Assembly (NCBI GenBank): GCA_024509875.1
Contig: JAMPIV010017770.1
Span: 30,001 to 94,000 of the forward strand
DNA: 64,000 nt
From: Oreohelix idahoensis
Lineage: Eukaryota > Mollusca > Gastropoda > Stylommatophora > Oreohelicidae
Direction: 5' to 3'
The notes under the pieces are model-generated. The model saw only the letters and a list, made by a program, of their open reading frames with translations, was not told where the DNA came from and searched no databases. A program made the translations under genes and the position numbers. Position 1 is the first letter of the stretch, and every line of letters begins with the position of its first letter. Positions 32,649 to 46,300 of this stretch are shown piece after piece.

Positions 32649-34552
32649 TTTGTTTGAGTGTTTGTTTGTTTCAAAAACATTACACTGAGTGCACATTTGT
32701 AATTGTACATGCATTTTTATTCTGAAATTACCTGTCGTAAGATTTTAAAAGAAATCAGTCACAATTTCAATCCAACCTGGAAGGTAGAGCTTGAGAAGAG
32801 AGGGATGGTGTTAAGGAAGATTGTTATGTATTTTTGCATGTTGACCTCACTTAGATCTGGTGGCAGTTTAATCTACGCGGTAGCATTTCTATTTGTGGTC
32901 AACATGATATGTTTTGCACCATTTGGTATTTGTAGATGAACGCGATAGTGGGTGGACATCTCAAGGCAATGATGACGTAGGGAGGTGCCGCGCTAATTGA
33001 TTTAAGCGGTCGATCTTGACCTTTCGTTTTAGTAATCCATCAAAGCAAGACGTTATATGTTTCCGCTCCCATGCGAATTGAGTTTTATGATAATTATCCT
33101 ACGAGGCATTGTTGTACGAAGGTCGCCTCAAGTATTTCATTGATGTCGAATGCAAGTATATTAGTTCAAGAGTAATTTATAAGAGGAGTAGTTAATTTTC
33201 GGGAGCTATCAAGCATAATTATATTATCTATACTTTGGTTATCGCTACTTGGATGTTACGGATGCCGTCATCTTCATTATATAGGCCAGAGTATGTGACG
33301 ATCTGTAAAGGACAGTAGGAGACACATTGATATATATGTATTAATGAGATGCCATGTATTGAAACTGAGGAACTTGTCTGAAGTAAATAAATATGTATAA
33401 TTGTGGACCCAAACCAGGTGTTTTAAGCTATTGAATACTCATCAAAGTTCTTGATCACCCAAACCATTCGTTAAGAAAGCACGATTGCTCATATGCACAT
33501 ACTTTCATCAGTTCTACAAAGTACCAATAATAATAATCAAAACCACGCAACGTAACAGATGGTTATCAGCAGCTCCAAAACAAAAACCATGGTGATTTTA
33601 CGAGAAGAAAAAAGGCATCCGATTGTTGTAGATTCTTATAAGATAGGTAATAGATGTTTATAGTCCTGTCTGAGCAAATGTGATAGTGATAACTATGTGA
33701 GAGTAAGGTGTAAGAAATAGTTTTTCTCACGAGGTGATAGTGTAAGAGCAAAGAACAGTTTCTGGATTGAATAATTTCTCTAATCTAGCTTATCTGTACC
33801 ACTATATTTAAAATCAGACGCACTTTCTCTCCTTATACAAAATACAAGTTACACTGCACCCACGTGCACACAATTATGTGACAAATACGCACAAACGTGA
33901 AAACAAACTATGGATAACAGATAGGGTAGGGGTTGACCAACACCATAACTTAAGGTTTATTAAGTTTATTTATCACTAGAACTTTACAACATAAATCATA
34001 TACATCAAAAGATCAGGTTTACAGACAAAAATGAAACATTAATGAAATAGGTTCTCCCCTCTGGTAAAGGAAAAGAGAAGAAGATCCCAACAGAGGTTAA
34101 TTCACCCAAAAGATCAAAAGTTAACAATAAGTGTATGGAATCGTCAGTAAAGACAACAAAGGACAAGTCCCTAATTAATCTATCCCGTAAGTACTCAGGT
34201 TAGTGAGACCAAAAAAGAAAAGATTTGTATGATAGTGGTAACAACAGAAAATTATGTTACTCTCTTACAGTTCATTCAATCCTTCATACTGTGGCCACAT
34301 TCATATTCGCCTACCCAGTAGTTGTCGCAGGCATTCCGTGGAAATAAACACTAATAAGTAATAAGACTATTCAGTGTCATATTAATTTTTGCCAAATCCA
34401 GCCCCAGACTAGCCGTAGTTGCTGACTGCAAATTTCACGGTAGTCGCTGGAGTTGGTGATTTAATTGTTTTCCTGGATAAATACTGTATCTCTGCCTTCA
34501 ATTTGTTGGAGTAAGGTTCATACATGGTGATCACCGACATAGGAGGAATAAT
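32649..34552. other. Anonymous intergenic DNA
   Basis: AT-rich sequence with no recognised domain. The frame at 32703-32939 has a hydrophobic C-terminal half but no family resemblance and is probably chance. Confidence 0.35.
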
Positions 34553-34574
34553 ACATATATATATATATATATAT
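34553..34574. repeat. (AT)11 microsatellite
   Basis: Uninterrupted AT dinucleotides, 22 bases. Confidence 0.9.
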
Positions 34575-34794
34575 TTCCTGTGTTGTCTAGCCTCTGGTTG
34601 CTGAGACACTATGTTACATTACACAAATGTTGCTGACAATATATTTTGCCACTGCTGGCTGATGAGATTTATATAGGTAAAATCTGGTATAGTTCTGGTC
34701 CAGTTAACATTTACAATTATTGTTCTAGTTTGGTCTCTCTCATAAAATGAAGATAATGGACCGCACAGGTCATAGCCCGAAGACTCAACAATAT

Positions 34795-34905
34795 TATAAA
34801 TTTTCTGGTTGCTTATACACTAATAAGACCAATAGACCATACGACCATAGTTCATAAGACATAAGTTCATATGACCATAATTTCATATGACCCTAAGACC
34901 GCTAG
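34795..34905. repeat. Degenerate minisatellite, CATATGACCATAGTT type
   Basis: Repeated words ATGACCATA, TTCATAAGAC, TTCATATGACC and AAGACC recur about every 20-25 bases. No coding content. Confidence 0.5.
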
Positions 34906-35959
34906 TTCGCTGGGTTTTTGATCAGCCTAGATTTTAGGAAAGAAATATAAACATTTAACCAAAATATCATCATTATATCTAACACGTGTTAATGTAAGAC
35001 ATCTTTAACCACTAGGTTATTAAATTAGATTGTGAACCACAAATGTCTAGCTTATCCTATCGCTTTTAACGCGTGATATGAACACTAGTCATTTATAAAA
35101 TTACACAAAATGGATATAAGTAAATAATATATACCGCCCAGTAGCCAGTTATTTAATGTATGTACTAGTCAATTATAGCATCTTTTTCTGGGGAATAGCG
35201 AGTAATTAAATTTACTTTACAGCTGGAGAAATTTAGCTATATGTTTATTTAATACGCTATTCAAATTTAACACAGAAAATCCCAGTGAAATATAATTTAA
35301 AAAAACTTTTAACACACTAAATTACTTAACGGGCTATTATATAAATTGCCGCAAACAGAGAAAGATGGAAACAACTCCACGAATCTAAGCATTCACTTTG
35401 TACGAAAAACTCTTAGGATATCGAGCTAGTTATTTCAGAAAATTCTCTGAGCAACTGATAATGACTTTTGAAGAGACTGGGTATATATCCATAGATGCCG
35501 TTCTATCGCTCCTTAATGCGAAAGTCGCACCTACGGCCAGGGCCGGGCACATCTACGGTTCGATTCCTGAATGAAAGGTTTTTTCTTCACCTCTTCTGAC
35601 CGACAACATCTGGCTTGTCTTTCATTCTCCCCGCCTGCCGCATATCAGCTACGTAAGTTAATTTCCCTGAAAATGTAACAATCCAAGTTACGTCTCAGAC
35701 TTATCGCCCTTGATTCTTCAAAGAAACTGTTAACGCCTGGCCTCTGCCCGCGTGTTTCCCTGATCAAAGAACGATTACGCCATGCTGCGCACTTCGCTCT
35801 GTTCCACCGTGCTTAATTGCCAGACAGCTCACGTGTTAATTGCGAGAGTAAATCAGGCGTTAATGTAGCAAAAATTAATAACACTAGATGGGGGAGGAGA
35901 GGGGGCAAAAGTGGACAGTCACTGCTGCACTATTTCCATATGTGACACCGATTATTCTG
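34906..35959. other. Anonymous intergenic DNA
   Basis: No coding signal. It contains a lone pol III B-box-like word described separately. Confidence 0.35.
35557..35567 (+). promoter_or_regulatory. B-box-like word, possible SINE remnant
   Basis: GGTTCGATTCC fits the pol III B-box consensus. I could not place an A box or a tRNA fold upstream, so this is at most a degraded tRNA-derived SINE head, and could be chance. Confidence 0.25.
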
Positions 35960-36609
35960 GGAAAACAGATGACGGAGCAGATCAACCATTTTAAATATCT
36001 TAGAGCTGTCAAAGACTGGAAGGGAAGCATCGAGGAAGAGGTGGCTACCCGTTTATAGCGGCAGGCTGGGAGACTTTTTCAGGCCATAAATCGTGGATTC
36101 CTCAGCAAGAAAGAGGTTGGTAAGAAAACGAAGATGGCTGTATACCGCTCCACTATGTTCCAGGCTTGACATATGGATGCGAGTCATGGGCAATGACTAC
36201 AACCCACAAAAGCCAGATCCAAACCTCAGAAATGAGGTATCTGAGGAAGGTGGTTGAAGTAATAAGAAGAGACATGGTCCGCAACCAGACGATACGTCAA
36301 GGCCTAAAATCCCAACCGCTGCAGACCCAAATAGAACAGTCTATATTATGATGGTTTGACTATGTATGCAGGAATGGAAGAAGATCGGCTACCACGACGA
36401 AGATGTGAAATTAGGAGCCAGGGATCCAGACCTCCAGGGACGACCCAGAGTCCGCTGGAGGACAACATTAGACAATCTCTGAAGGACCGAGGACTAGATT
36501 GGAACCAGACCAGGAGATGTCCAGCAAAAGGATAGCATGGCGCTGTCTCTGGCACACCTCTACACCCGAAGGTAGAAGAGGAACGAATAAGTAAGAAGTA
36601 AGTAAGTAA
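35960..36609 (+). mobile_element. LINE reverse transcriptase C-terminal fragment with TAAG tail
   Basis: Decayed coding sequence with several frame changes. The clearest part, 36166-36351, reads LTYGCESWAMTT..., then a QIQTSEMRYLRKVVEV block and RRDMVRNQTIRQGL. This is the typical C-terminal signature of RTE-like endonuclease/RT LINEs (the L.YGSE.W....... R....E...LR.. pattern). The end reads SKRIAWRCLWHTSTPEGRRG in one frame, followed by a TAAG microsatellite at about 36588-36609, as expected for a LINE 3' end. The 5' part is missing. Confidence 0.8.
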
Positions 36610-37452
36610 GGTTTTAAAAGCAGAAAGGTATACTGTTATTGTAAAAAGCTACAACATCACTTGCAGAAATTATAGTGAGATCTTCTTCTGCTTCGTTGTT
36701 CGCTCTTAAATAACTACAATAGTCTTTCTTATAAAGCTGGCAGTTCGTCTCAGGCTTCTCTCGTCACCATACAGTTTCTCCCTCAACTGGGTTGCAGAAG
36801 GCCACGCTGAAACCCTGCTCTTTTCATAGAGCCGACAGTCTTAAAGCAAATGTTACACTATTTGTTTGTCCTCCCTACACGGGCACAAATCTGTCTGTTA
36901 GATTTTCAGTTTGTTGTACAAAAGAGAGTTCCAACTGAATAACACGAAACTACGCCTCCCAAGAGAGCAATTACAGTATGGCATGGGGATGGAGGGTGGA
37001 GGGGGAGGTGCCAAAAAAGAGGACTTTACACAACCTTGAAAATCCCTGTAGCCGGTTTTGCCTACTCTATTCTCGATGCCAGTCTATCGAGATTGATTTC
37101 TATTTCTGCCTAAAGGTGCGTTATTTACCGAGAGACCAAAAAAAAATGGTTTTTTTTATCCGTTTTTTTAATTACCGCAGACGCCGAGATCTTTTCCCCA
37201 CGCCATCAGCATCCTTCTCACTGTCATCGTTAATGCTAGACATTCTTCATCATTTCGTCTTACCCCGTCACAAGAATTGGTTTTCAAGTCATCTAGCAGT
37301 ACTCACGGTTAGGGAAATTAAGAAGTGTCCTTTTTTTCTTATCACCGGAAAATAATTCAATAACATTTCCCTAAAAAAAAAAACAGAAACGAAATCTAGC
37401 TCGCGTCAGCACTTTGAGATATTCTTGTATCGTGTTTCTATCTTCTTATTTT
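36610..37452. other. Anonymous intergenic DNA
   Basis: No supported gene. The 125-codon plus frame at 36978-37355 is not recognisable and contains low-complexity T-rich stretches. Confidence 0.35.
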
Positions 37453-37571
37453 TCTGCTGCTAATGCTCCTGCTGCTGCTGCTTCTGCTGCTGCTGCTTCT
37501 GCTGCTGCTGCTTCTAGTCGTCTTCTTCTTCCTCTGCTTCTCGTCGTCGTCTTCTTCTTCTTCTTCTTCTA
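37453..37571. repeat. Compound trinucleotide microsatellite (TGC)n/(TTC)n
   Basis: Blocks of CTGCTGCTG, GTCGTCTTC and TTCTTCTTC run together. No surrounding gene is supported, so a coding role is unlikely. Confidence 0.9.
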
Positions 37572-39074
37572 GTGCCACGCCTGGTAGCGTAGGTGATCAT
37601 GTCTCTCCATAACTTTCTGTCTTCAGTACTCTTGGTCTATTCTGTTGTTGACTGCTTTCCATGCCATGACGTTAAAGCGGCCAGTATCTTCTCTCTTTAT
37701 CAGCCCGTATCTCTCTTTCTTTTAGTCCATCCTGTTGTCACGATATAATATAATATAGGTTCCTTCTTCTAATTACATGCCCAAAGAAAGTAGATTGTTC
37801 CCTTCTAATATGAATAATAATCTACTTTTCAGCACCATTTAGAACATCCTCTTCATTCATTTTAGCTATCCGTGGTATTCATGAACCTTGCTACTGTGGC
37901 CGTTTGTCACAGGTAGATATAAGTAGGACGATAGATTCTGTCTGATGTCAGACAGACCATTACAGGGAAAGTGTGAATGGATAGAAAATAGAATCACGGG
38001 TGCAAAGTTGGGAGAAGATATGCCTCTGGAGGGTAGTGGTGCTACTCCTTCAGTCTACCTGGCGACTAACTTTTAATAAGACAATCTTGTCCCGCTCTCC
38101 AATGTTTGTAAAAGACTTTAATCTAATACTCAGTAAGGGACACTACAGTTACTACACGAAACATGACATTTAAAGGGAAGGCATTCTGACTAGCACAATA
38201 ATAAGTTTTCTGGGTTTTTTATTAACCATTTAAAAAAAACTGCACAACATCCAACGTGGCAAAATGCAAACAAAACAAAACACGGTAAACCCCGTGTACC
38301 TTCACTGACAATAAACAATGTCGGAAGGATACACATCAAAGAAAAATGAACCTCCAAGTTGATCTGCCTGATGATGATCTCACTGTGGTAAAGTACATTG
38401 ATACAGCGATAAAATCATAAATTATATATATTAAAGTCAAAATAATAGCAGTAGAAATAGAATTAGTAAAGTTGTAACGCGTCTTCTTCCCCGCGCCAGA
38501 AAACGCATTGATTTAAGCAGGACAGAACATAGTGAGAAATCTTATCGCCGCGTTGGTAATATTGGCCTTTATAACGCGCCCGTCAAGGGTTAACGATAAA
38601 AATTTGAAAAATCTACTAGCGTAGTGGTTCCAGGAAAGATAGAACGAATAATGCACACGAACGCATAAGATTGAGAGAGCGGACACCTGCTGCCGGCTTG
38701 TCAAGTGTTAGAGGTTTGAATTAGCTACTCAGGAAAATAGTGCAAGACGATACCGTTAGCTTGTGTCGAAAAACGATGTTCGCAAAGTTTGAAAATTTAA
38801 AAATTACCCGCTAGTCCAATACATTTTCTAACCACAGACACTGTGGGGAAAAATACATAATATACACACACGCAGAGAATTACTTCCTATCGGGGAAAAA
38901 GGAAGATCTGAGGCAAGTTTTATTTTTTTTTTTTTTTATAACATTCAAGTAGTTGTTGAAACTTAGAAAAAAACAACGAACACCAAAATGGAAAATATAT
39001 CTGAATTCTTTTATTAAAATGTTTAAGATCATAAAAGTTAGCTAGTCTTAGAGCTGGTTTGTCCTGATGGGATG
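37572..39074. other. Anonymous intergenic DNA left of element D
   Basis: No gene supported. A T run at about 38921-38937 is the only notable feature. Confidence 0.4.
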
Positions 39075-39079
39075 GTAAT
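39075..39079. other. Target site duplication GTAAT, left of element D
   Basis: GTAAT precedes TGGTAGAGCC and recurs right after the second LTR at 52376. Confidence 0.85.
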
Positions 39080-40285
39080 TGGTAGAGCCCTTTTAGTAGG
39101 CCTTTACAGTCGTTTACAGATGAGGGTAGTCTCATATTTATTAATATGTGGTCTACCTCTGTAATAAACTTTACGCACCGACTTACATGATAGTAAGTAT
39201 TCTTGGTGAGTTTGATTTTTCGTAGCGCACGATTGTGCACTAATGCGAGTATTGGGTTACCCCGCCCGCACGTGTTGCCAAAAAACCAGTCCTCTACGTC
39301 ATAGCTGGGGGGTTGAGACGTTTGTGCCCAAGAATCAATCCATTGATTTGTGGCGTTCGAACGCGTGTTGCGGGTATATTTATTCTTTAGTGTGACCGTC
39401 CGTCTATGAAGAAGATGAGGGGACCTGGGTCAAACATTATATGGTGATTTTTCTTTGGGAAGAGAAGCAAGTATGATATATATCTTATATGTAATTCTGT
39501 CGCATGTAGACGTCTAGTTTGGACCAATGACGTCGTATTGGTTCTAAAATGGAGTCCTACGTGAACTTATTATGTAAATGTTAAATCCGACGGATTCCTG
39601 CATTGGGAATTGACCAGGATTGGCTTAGTATTTTTATGAGGTGAATCTGTATTCGGCGTTACGAATTACATATACGCATAGCAGAGGTGAAGCAAGGATT
39701 ATATATATAGAAGCTTAATGCCACGAAGGTCGTTGGCAATGAATTGTATATTATTTAGAACTCAACATTTATTAAAGTAAGAGGCCAGTACCAGCAAAGT
39801 ACGTTGGTAAGACATTGGAACATTGTTTCTAACATATAGAAGACCTGATAAGGATCTTCGTCCATTGCCAAAGTCACGGATAATTTGATAGATGCCCTGT
39901 CGCACATAAACTCCTTATTTGTTTACTGGATACCATTGATAAGGAATACTGTATAACCAGTCAGACGTGTCAAAAGTGATTACCTTACGAAATGGACACA
40001 CTATGGTTTGTCTTTTGGATATGAACTCTGCGGTGTATGCCGTAATGTTGACAGTTAATCGTCCGTCGTCCTTGGTTGACCAGTTTTGTCTCGTCCCATC
40101 GTGCAATCGTCCAATAAATGGTTAATAACTGAAAACGTCTTTGACATTTGCTGATGTTGCCCATTGTTGGCAAGTTGTTATTTGATTGAATTACTTCTGT
40201 TTTCAAGAAGGGATCCATTCGCGTTATAGTCGATAATAACAGACTCTTACACCTTCTACAACCTTTCAAAGAAAAGCATCTAACA
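39080..40285 (+). repeat. Element D 5' LTR
   Basis: Starts TGGTAGAGCC, ends CATCTAACA. Compared with the 3' LTR many differences are single-base insertions beside an identical base (for example TTGGTTGACC against TTGTTGACC, GTCCCATCG against GTCCATCG). That pattern is typical of uncorrected long reads. Confidence 0.88.
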
Positions 40286-40289
40286 GAAA

Positions 40290-40306
40290 TGGCGGCGCAG
40301 TGTGTG
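40290..40306 (+). other. Element D candidate primer-binding site
   Basis: TGGCGGCGCAGTGTGTG begins four bases after the LTR end. The TGG start is as expected; the tRNA is not identified. Confidence 0.5.
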
Positions 40307-41400
40307 CTCTGAAAAATATCCAGTTTTCAGTGTAGCGGTATATCCAACTCAAGTCTACATTCAAACTCGGTTGAACAGAAATATGCTATCTTTCAAGGGG
40401 CGAACAACATCCTGGGACCCTTACAGCAATTTTAATTGGTCATCCTATGTCAAGGACAACCCAGGGACTTTAACTTTCAAGTTTCATTGGACTCTGGCAT
40501 TACATTACTTCAACTAGATGTCCTCATTACATGCAGTCCGGATGCGAGGGATATCTTTTTGTTATCAATTGTGATAAGTAAAAACGTCGTGGTTTTATTT
40601 CTCCGTTTTTACGTTTAGCTGCATATCTGATCTCCTAGTAATATGTCCAATTACTTTCTTATTCATGTTTCATGTTCTATGTTTTATGTTTATCGTGGAG
40701 GTTGGGAATGGCGACTTGGGACGGGAAAAAAATACCAGTTTCACACAGGTCCGTCTTGAGTGTTCTTATAGGAATTATTTTGCAGACTTCCCTGGCAGTG
40801 GAAATGTTCCTATGCGTGAGCATAGAAGGATTTTAGGTCCACTGTGTCTGGTGGTCTGGTGACACCTGACTGTTTTTAGTTTGTAGCGTCAAGTTTTTAA
40901 TTTGTTGTTTTTGGTAGTTATTTTACTCGTACTTTAGTTTTATGATGTATTTTGTTTGTATACTTACGCTCCTTCTAACCTGACTTTCGTTCAGTTTTTT
41001 TTACACATTAATGTTTATACACTGTGTTGTAAATCTGTCTTGTTTATTATATGATCGTGATGTCATCGTAATTTTCTTACGACATCCTATTTTTAGTTCC
41101 ACATTTTTATTTTAGTTGATTTCTACGATTGTGTTTCATCGTCTTTGATTATGTGTCTTGGTCAGCATTGTGCTATTGTCTGTCACGTTATTGCTTTCAT
41201 AACATTTCATTTGCATAAATTACTTTATTTAATTATTAATATAATTGCCTATTATATGACTTTAATTTCCGTTCTAGGACAGGAACGAAGGGACCACTTG
41301 GTGTAGTAACACTTTTATGTAGAAGTAGTATTCAGACTAATCTTGCAAATTGTCTACCTTAGACTATTTTTTAACGCAGGCTAAGCGCTTAATATACCTC
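40307..41400 (+). other. Element D 5' leader
   Basis: About 1.1 kb of AT-rich, non-coding sequence between primer-binding site and gag remains. Confidence 0.5.
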
Positions 41401-41420
41401 GGAGAGATTAGATCATTTGC

Positions 41421-42980
41421 TATGACGGAATATAAAGAATCTTCAGAGGTTGGAATCTCAAAGATTAGAAGCTGAGAATTAAGATTGGAAAATTTGAAAA
41501 TTGAGGCTGAAGGAAATGAGGAAAAAATGAGATTAGCCGCTTGAAATTAGAAGAGAAACGTGCTTGCAGCAACAGGATGATAGAAAAAAATGAACCTAGC
41601 CAGACTGAGGACGATGACTAAGAAGCGGAAATTTATGGCCGCGAGGACGAAAGAGAAAAAAAATGAGGATTAGCCGCTGAATTAGCAGAGAAAACGATTT
41701 CAGCGTGAGATCAGACACGAAAAAATTCGCGGCTGAAGAAAAATTTAGATTCTGAAGCTGCTGATAGAGGGAAAGGCAACTTAAAATTGAAAACCCTGTG
41801 AACGGTTAAACAAAAAGGAGATTGGACGTTAAACAAAAGGAAAAATGGAAGCAAAGAAGATTAATAGCTGCACAAAATACACAAAAGGCTTCAGCTTGAG
41901 ACAGAAGAGAGAATGAAAGGAAACGTTCAGCATGATTCTGAACACTTGCCGAATTGGAGATTTGAATAGACTATAGATTTGTCATCAAGTGAATGGTAAT
42001 CCACAAAAACGACACTCAGGACGGCCAGTTCGTCATCTAGGAATGACGAACTTTAGACGCGGTTCCCATCTAAATACTTGCCAAGTTTATTCCACCATCG
42101 ACGATGTGATCATTCTTTTTGGGACAGATTTGGGAGGCTACATGTAGGACTGTACAACTTGGATATAAATCATTAATATTGCACCACTTATCCAGATTAC
42201 TTACAGGAAGGGGCAATGGCTGTTGTATATTACACTACTAGCTCTTATAGATAAAAATGATTATGATGCTCTTTAGGGCCGCTCTTCTAAAACAAATTTC
42301 AAATTGGACAGAAAGCTCAATACAGAATGACAGTTCAAGTCTATGCTCCACAATCTAGCAAGTATTTTGATGATTTTCTTTCTCAAATACGTCTTATCGG
42401 GGAAAGATGGATCGAACCTGTCCAAAGGGTAGAGAAAAATCTGATGACGGTATATTTCGACTTATATATACGAGATAATGGTTTTATCGGGCAGTAAGTC
42501 CTGCATTCCTTGCGTTTCTACATGAACGGTTAAGCCTGGTCATATAAAAGAATTGTCAGTAAAACCATTGCTAAAAAATTTCTTGCAAACCGCTTCATCC
42601 TAACATGGATATCCAGCAAATGCGCAGATTAAGGGCCGATTTACCCGTTTGCTTTTCGCTATGCAACATTATCAATTTCCCTAGAAATCGTTTCGATGGA
42701 GTAAACGATAGAAATTGTCAAAGGGTGAAGTAAGTATAATAATTTTCGACTTTGGCTCATTTTCAAAAGGGGAAACAATACCAACAGTCTGCCTCCATTT
42801 AATGTATTCATGGGGCCAATCTCACAGATCTCGCGATTTTATTAAAACCAAACAAATCCTAACAATATAATTCAAGGGTAATAATAATAAACAACATTGG
42901 AGATCTCAATCACATTATCCTGAAAAAAGACATTACGATTTATGAAATAAATCATTTAGCCAACATCACACGTGATAACT
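41421..42980 (+). pseudogene. gag: Element D gag, heavily decayed
   Basis: No frame stays open for long, but pieces in all three frames match the gag of relatives: a Lys/Glu coiled coil at about 41440-41950 (LENLKIEAEGNEEKMRLAA-like), then a capsid core around 42080-42330 with a TGRAMAVVYYT-like piece, and DKNDYDAL ahead of an ALL-like word. Later pieces are Asn/Arg-rich as in element B. Indels dominate over substitutions. I have not joined the pieces. Confidence 0.65.
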
Positions 42981-43190
42981 TTCATTGGCGGAAACTTCAT
43001 CACATTTTAATGATAGGCAGAAATTAGTAATTATAGCTCATTTTAATGACAATAGTCAAGATCGATCGGGGACGAAGAGATAGATCGTCGCGGGCCGGGC
43101 CACGGACAACATTCCAATGGTTGCTTCAATTGAAAGCACAAAACTAACAAAGATACAGACAATACTGTTACTCAACATAATGCTTATGTC

Positions 43191-43330
43191 TTGTATCGAT
43201 CTAGAGCAGGTAAAGACATGTTCAAGAATGCTCCACGCTTATTTCCAGCCACGGCGATCACGACGCTGCGATGCGGACCACATTCTATCCCCCCCTCCCA
43301 GTTCGTCCGTCCCGTTATGTACAGCCTACA
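43191..43330 (+). pseudogene. Element D cysteine motif before protease
   Basis: The frame starting at 43191 reads LFPATAITTLRCGPH, matching LFEPTTVTTLSCGHP of element B just upstream of its protease. It is the last recognisable piece of D before the C-skewed block. Confidence 0.55.
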
Positions 43331-46300
43331 CTTTTCAGCAATCGCATATTGTGCCCTTCCGGAACCTATAGTAGCCCGTGTTATATCTTGTCAGGCAATG
43401 TATATTCTATGTCAATGATCGCTGGCTTAGACGATCACCTCTCTGCACTCGTCCAGCTGCCTCATACCATCCTCCTATCGCTCTGAGCCCCACACTCCTC
43501 GCCCGCCCCCGTCACCTCGCTCCAAAGCTCTACCCAACGGTGCGTGGACGCCTCGTCCACGCGCACACCCCCGTCAAGAGTCATTCCTCTGTAAACAGCC
43601 CACCCTTGACACCTGTGTCCACCTATGTGCTCTCCAACTTGACGCTGTCCATACTCATCCACAACGAAATGCCGCCGCCACATTTTTCCACGAGCGGAGA
43701 GATACTGTCAGAGCCCAGACCAGAAAACCCTTGCTTCCCCCTACATATCGCCCGCATCTCCCCACCTCGCCACTGTGATTATGTACAACTACTTGCTATC
43801 TCTTGCGACCGGCCACCTGGCAATCCTCATATTCGGTGTATGTATAGATTATGTATCATAGACATCCACTCCCGTGTACCATCCACCCGCCCCTTACTGC
43901 TCGCTCTCGCGCCCGCACCCTCCAACTCGCCGGTCAGCTATGACCCACACACGACGCGCTCTCACACCCACAGTCTCACGCCTACCGCTCTGCCCCACCT
44001 CACGACAGCTTAATGAATGGCGAAAAGCGACATATTTCATGCTGCACAACAAACGCGCACGTACGCTGTGCTGCATCAACTCGTGTCGTACACTCTGGTG
44101 TATCATAGTAGGCTCATAGCGTATCGCCGACTAGTTCTGATCATCTCACTCCTGACCAGTAGCATCCCTCCGCGGCGTGCCACCATACCTCTGCTCGTGT
44201 GTCCTGCGGGTGCTGTGTCGTCCCTTCACTCCTGCCCTGGGGTCATTTCCGCTAATATATTACTACACTCCACCTAATCACTTGACAGTTGCTATACTCG
44301 CCTCGCGATCCGCGCATCCGAGAGTCTTGTTATATATGCTATGAGCCTAATAGGATGCCTCTGGCTGAGGCCACCCCCATACAAGAACAGTCCGCCATAC
44401 TCCTACACCTCATTCTGTAACACTTGCATTCTCTAGTGGTCTAGAGACCAACAATAACTCCTCACCCCCTCCCTGACGCGTTCTCTTTCTCGATCCGGTT
44501 GTGTATTGTAGAGGTCTAAGATTATAGACAGAGCTGTCACAGATTCATTGGTCGCCGGTCAGCCCATGAATCGTATCTGGTCCCGTCACCTTACCTGTGA
44601 TTTTCCCCTTTGCCGACTATTGTATTACCACTCCTGTCCGACATGCTGATGCTTCTCAATATTGTGTTGATGATTCTCTATGTTAGATTTTCCGGCGTCG
44701 CCCCTCCCACTCGTCCCTCCAGAGTGTGATTAGTCCGCGACTTGTCTAGTCTGTACTGTCTCGTCTGTCCAGTAGGGACCTAGGTCCCGTTTCCTTCACC
44801 TTCCAACACTCCCTTCTTGTCGCAGATCCTGGGATGGATCTCACTCAGTCCTTGCGCTCCCGACTCCGTCCACGATCGGATAAGCGGTCCCTATCACTCG
44901 CGTAAGTCTATACTATGCAATCCCCCCACGCCTCGCCCCGTCGAGACACGACCCACATACACACTCCTAGAGCTCCTCTCCTGCCAAAGCCATTCTCTCT
45001 CATGGCCTCTGCCTCATCGGCCCCTGTCCCTTTGGCGCTCCGTCTCCCCATGTCACATCGTGCTGATGAGTGACCTATCACCTAGAGTGTCTACAAGAGA
45101 TGACTGTCTGTTCTGATCTTGGTCGTCCCGCGATCAGCGCCGCGTCGGACAAGCAGCTCAGAGATCCCCCTCCCTCCACGAGACGACTCTACATAATACT
45201 CATAGATAGTGCTCTCCACTGAAGTGCAAGCCTCGCACTGACTCATTCCACCAGCCGCCTCGACTGTCCGAGTAACAACACCCCCGGATAATGGAGTTCC
45301 TGATCCCTCGATGTGTAGAGTCCCTTACTCATACTTGCGCAACATAAGGCAACATCCACTGGTAAGCGCTCCCTACCCGTCGTTCGATATGGCGCTCCAC
45401 GACCAAGTCATCTGTATCTCTCGTCCACCAGGTTATGCGTGCACGGCTCACTCTCGGGATCTCTACGACTCGCTCCTCCCCTGCAACCACGCCCCGTCGC
45501 TCCAAGTTGTGTACACATCGCACCACTGTCCATGCTCCCCATGTTTGCGTTGATCACATTTGCATCGGACCGCCATTGCCGCCGAGCACTGCGAAGCCCG
45601 CCGGTACGATTGGCTGGTCCACGCAGGTGCAATGATCTCAGCTCCGCTCGAGACTAGTAGCGCCGCCCGAGACGAACCCCGCATGCCCGTCGCATCTGCC
45701 TTCACTAGTTTGTCACGTCACCGGCCCCTGTACCGCTCGTAGAGAGGAGTCACCTCGCTCCCATTTAGTACCCTCAGTTCACCGGTCCCTTTTGTCATGT
45801 CTGCCTTCCAGTGTTCATGATTCTGGTTGGTCCTACTCAAGTCCTCTCTCGCGGCTATCTACTCCTTGACCCCCCCCTCTCCCCCCCCCCCCACCCGTTC
45901 CAAACATCACATGTACCCTTACCATAAACCAACAAGCACACCCTCTAATATCTATATCGATTTATTTGGTTGATAGCCCATGTCCCCTCCTGTACAATCC
46001 CCCCAAAAGCCACCCATACCCCACCCCACCCCTCACTCGAAGCCGAATGATAACCCCCCATACCCCCCAGAGAAATGCCCCTGTCCAACCAAATAAATTA
46101 CTGATAGCCACAACCCAAACCTACCCAATAATTCACACCATCGCTCTAATCCCCTCGCTTTCCTATATAAACGCCCAGACCAATCTTCCTAATAGACTAG
46201 TCCAAAATAATAGATGCTTGTATATCACTTGCATAGACTATACTCATCCGACATGCAATCCCCCCCCCAGACAAGAAGCGCTAAACGAAAGAACTCTACT

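Noticed and set aside
35557..35567. A complete tRNA gene at the B-box-like word
   Set aside because: No A box, anticodon loop or acceptor stem pairing could be drawn around it.
37453..37571. Trinucleotide run as part of a polyglutamine or polyserine gene
   Set aside because: No open reading frame with domains surrounds it on either strand.
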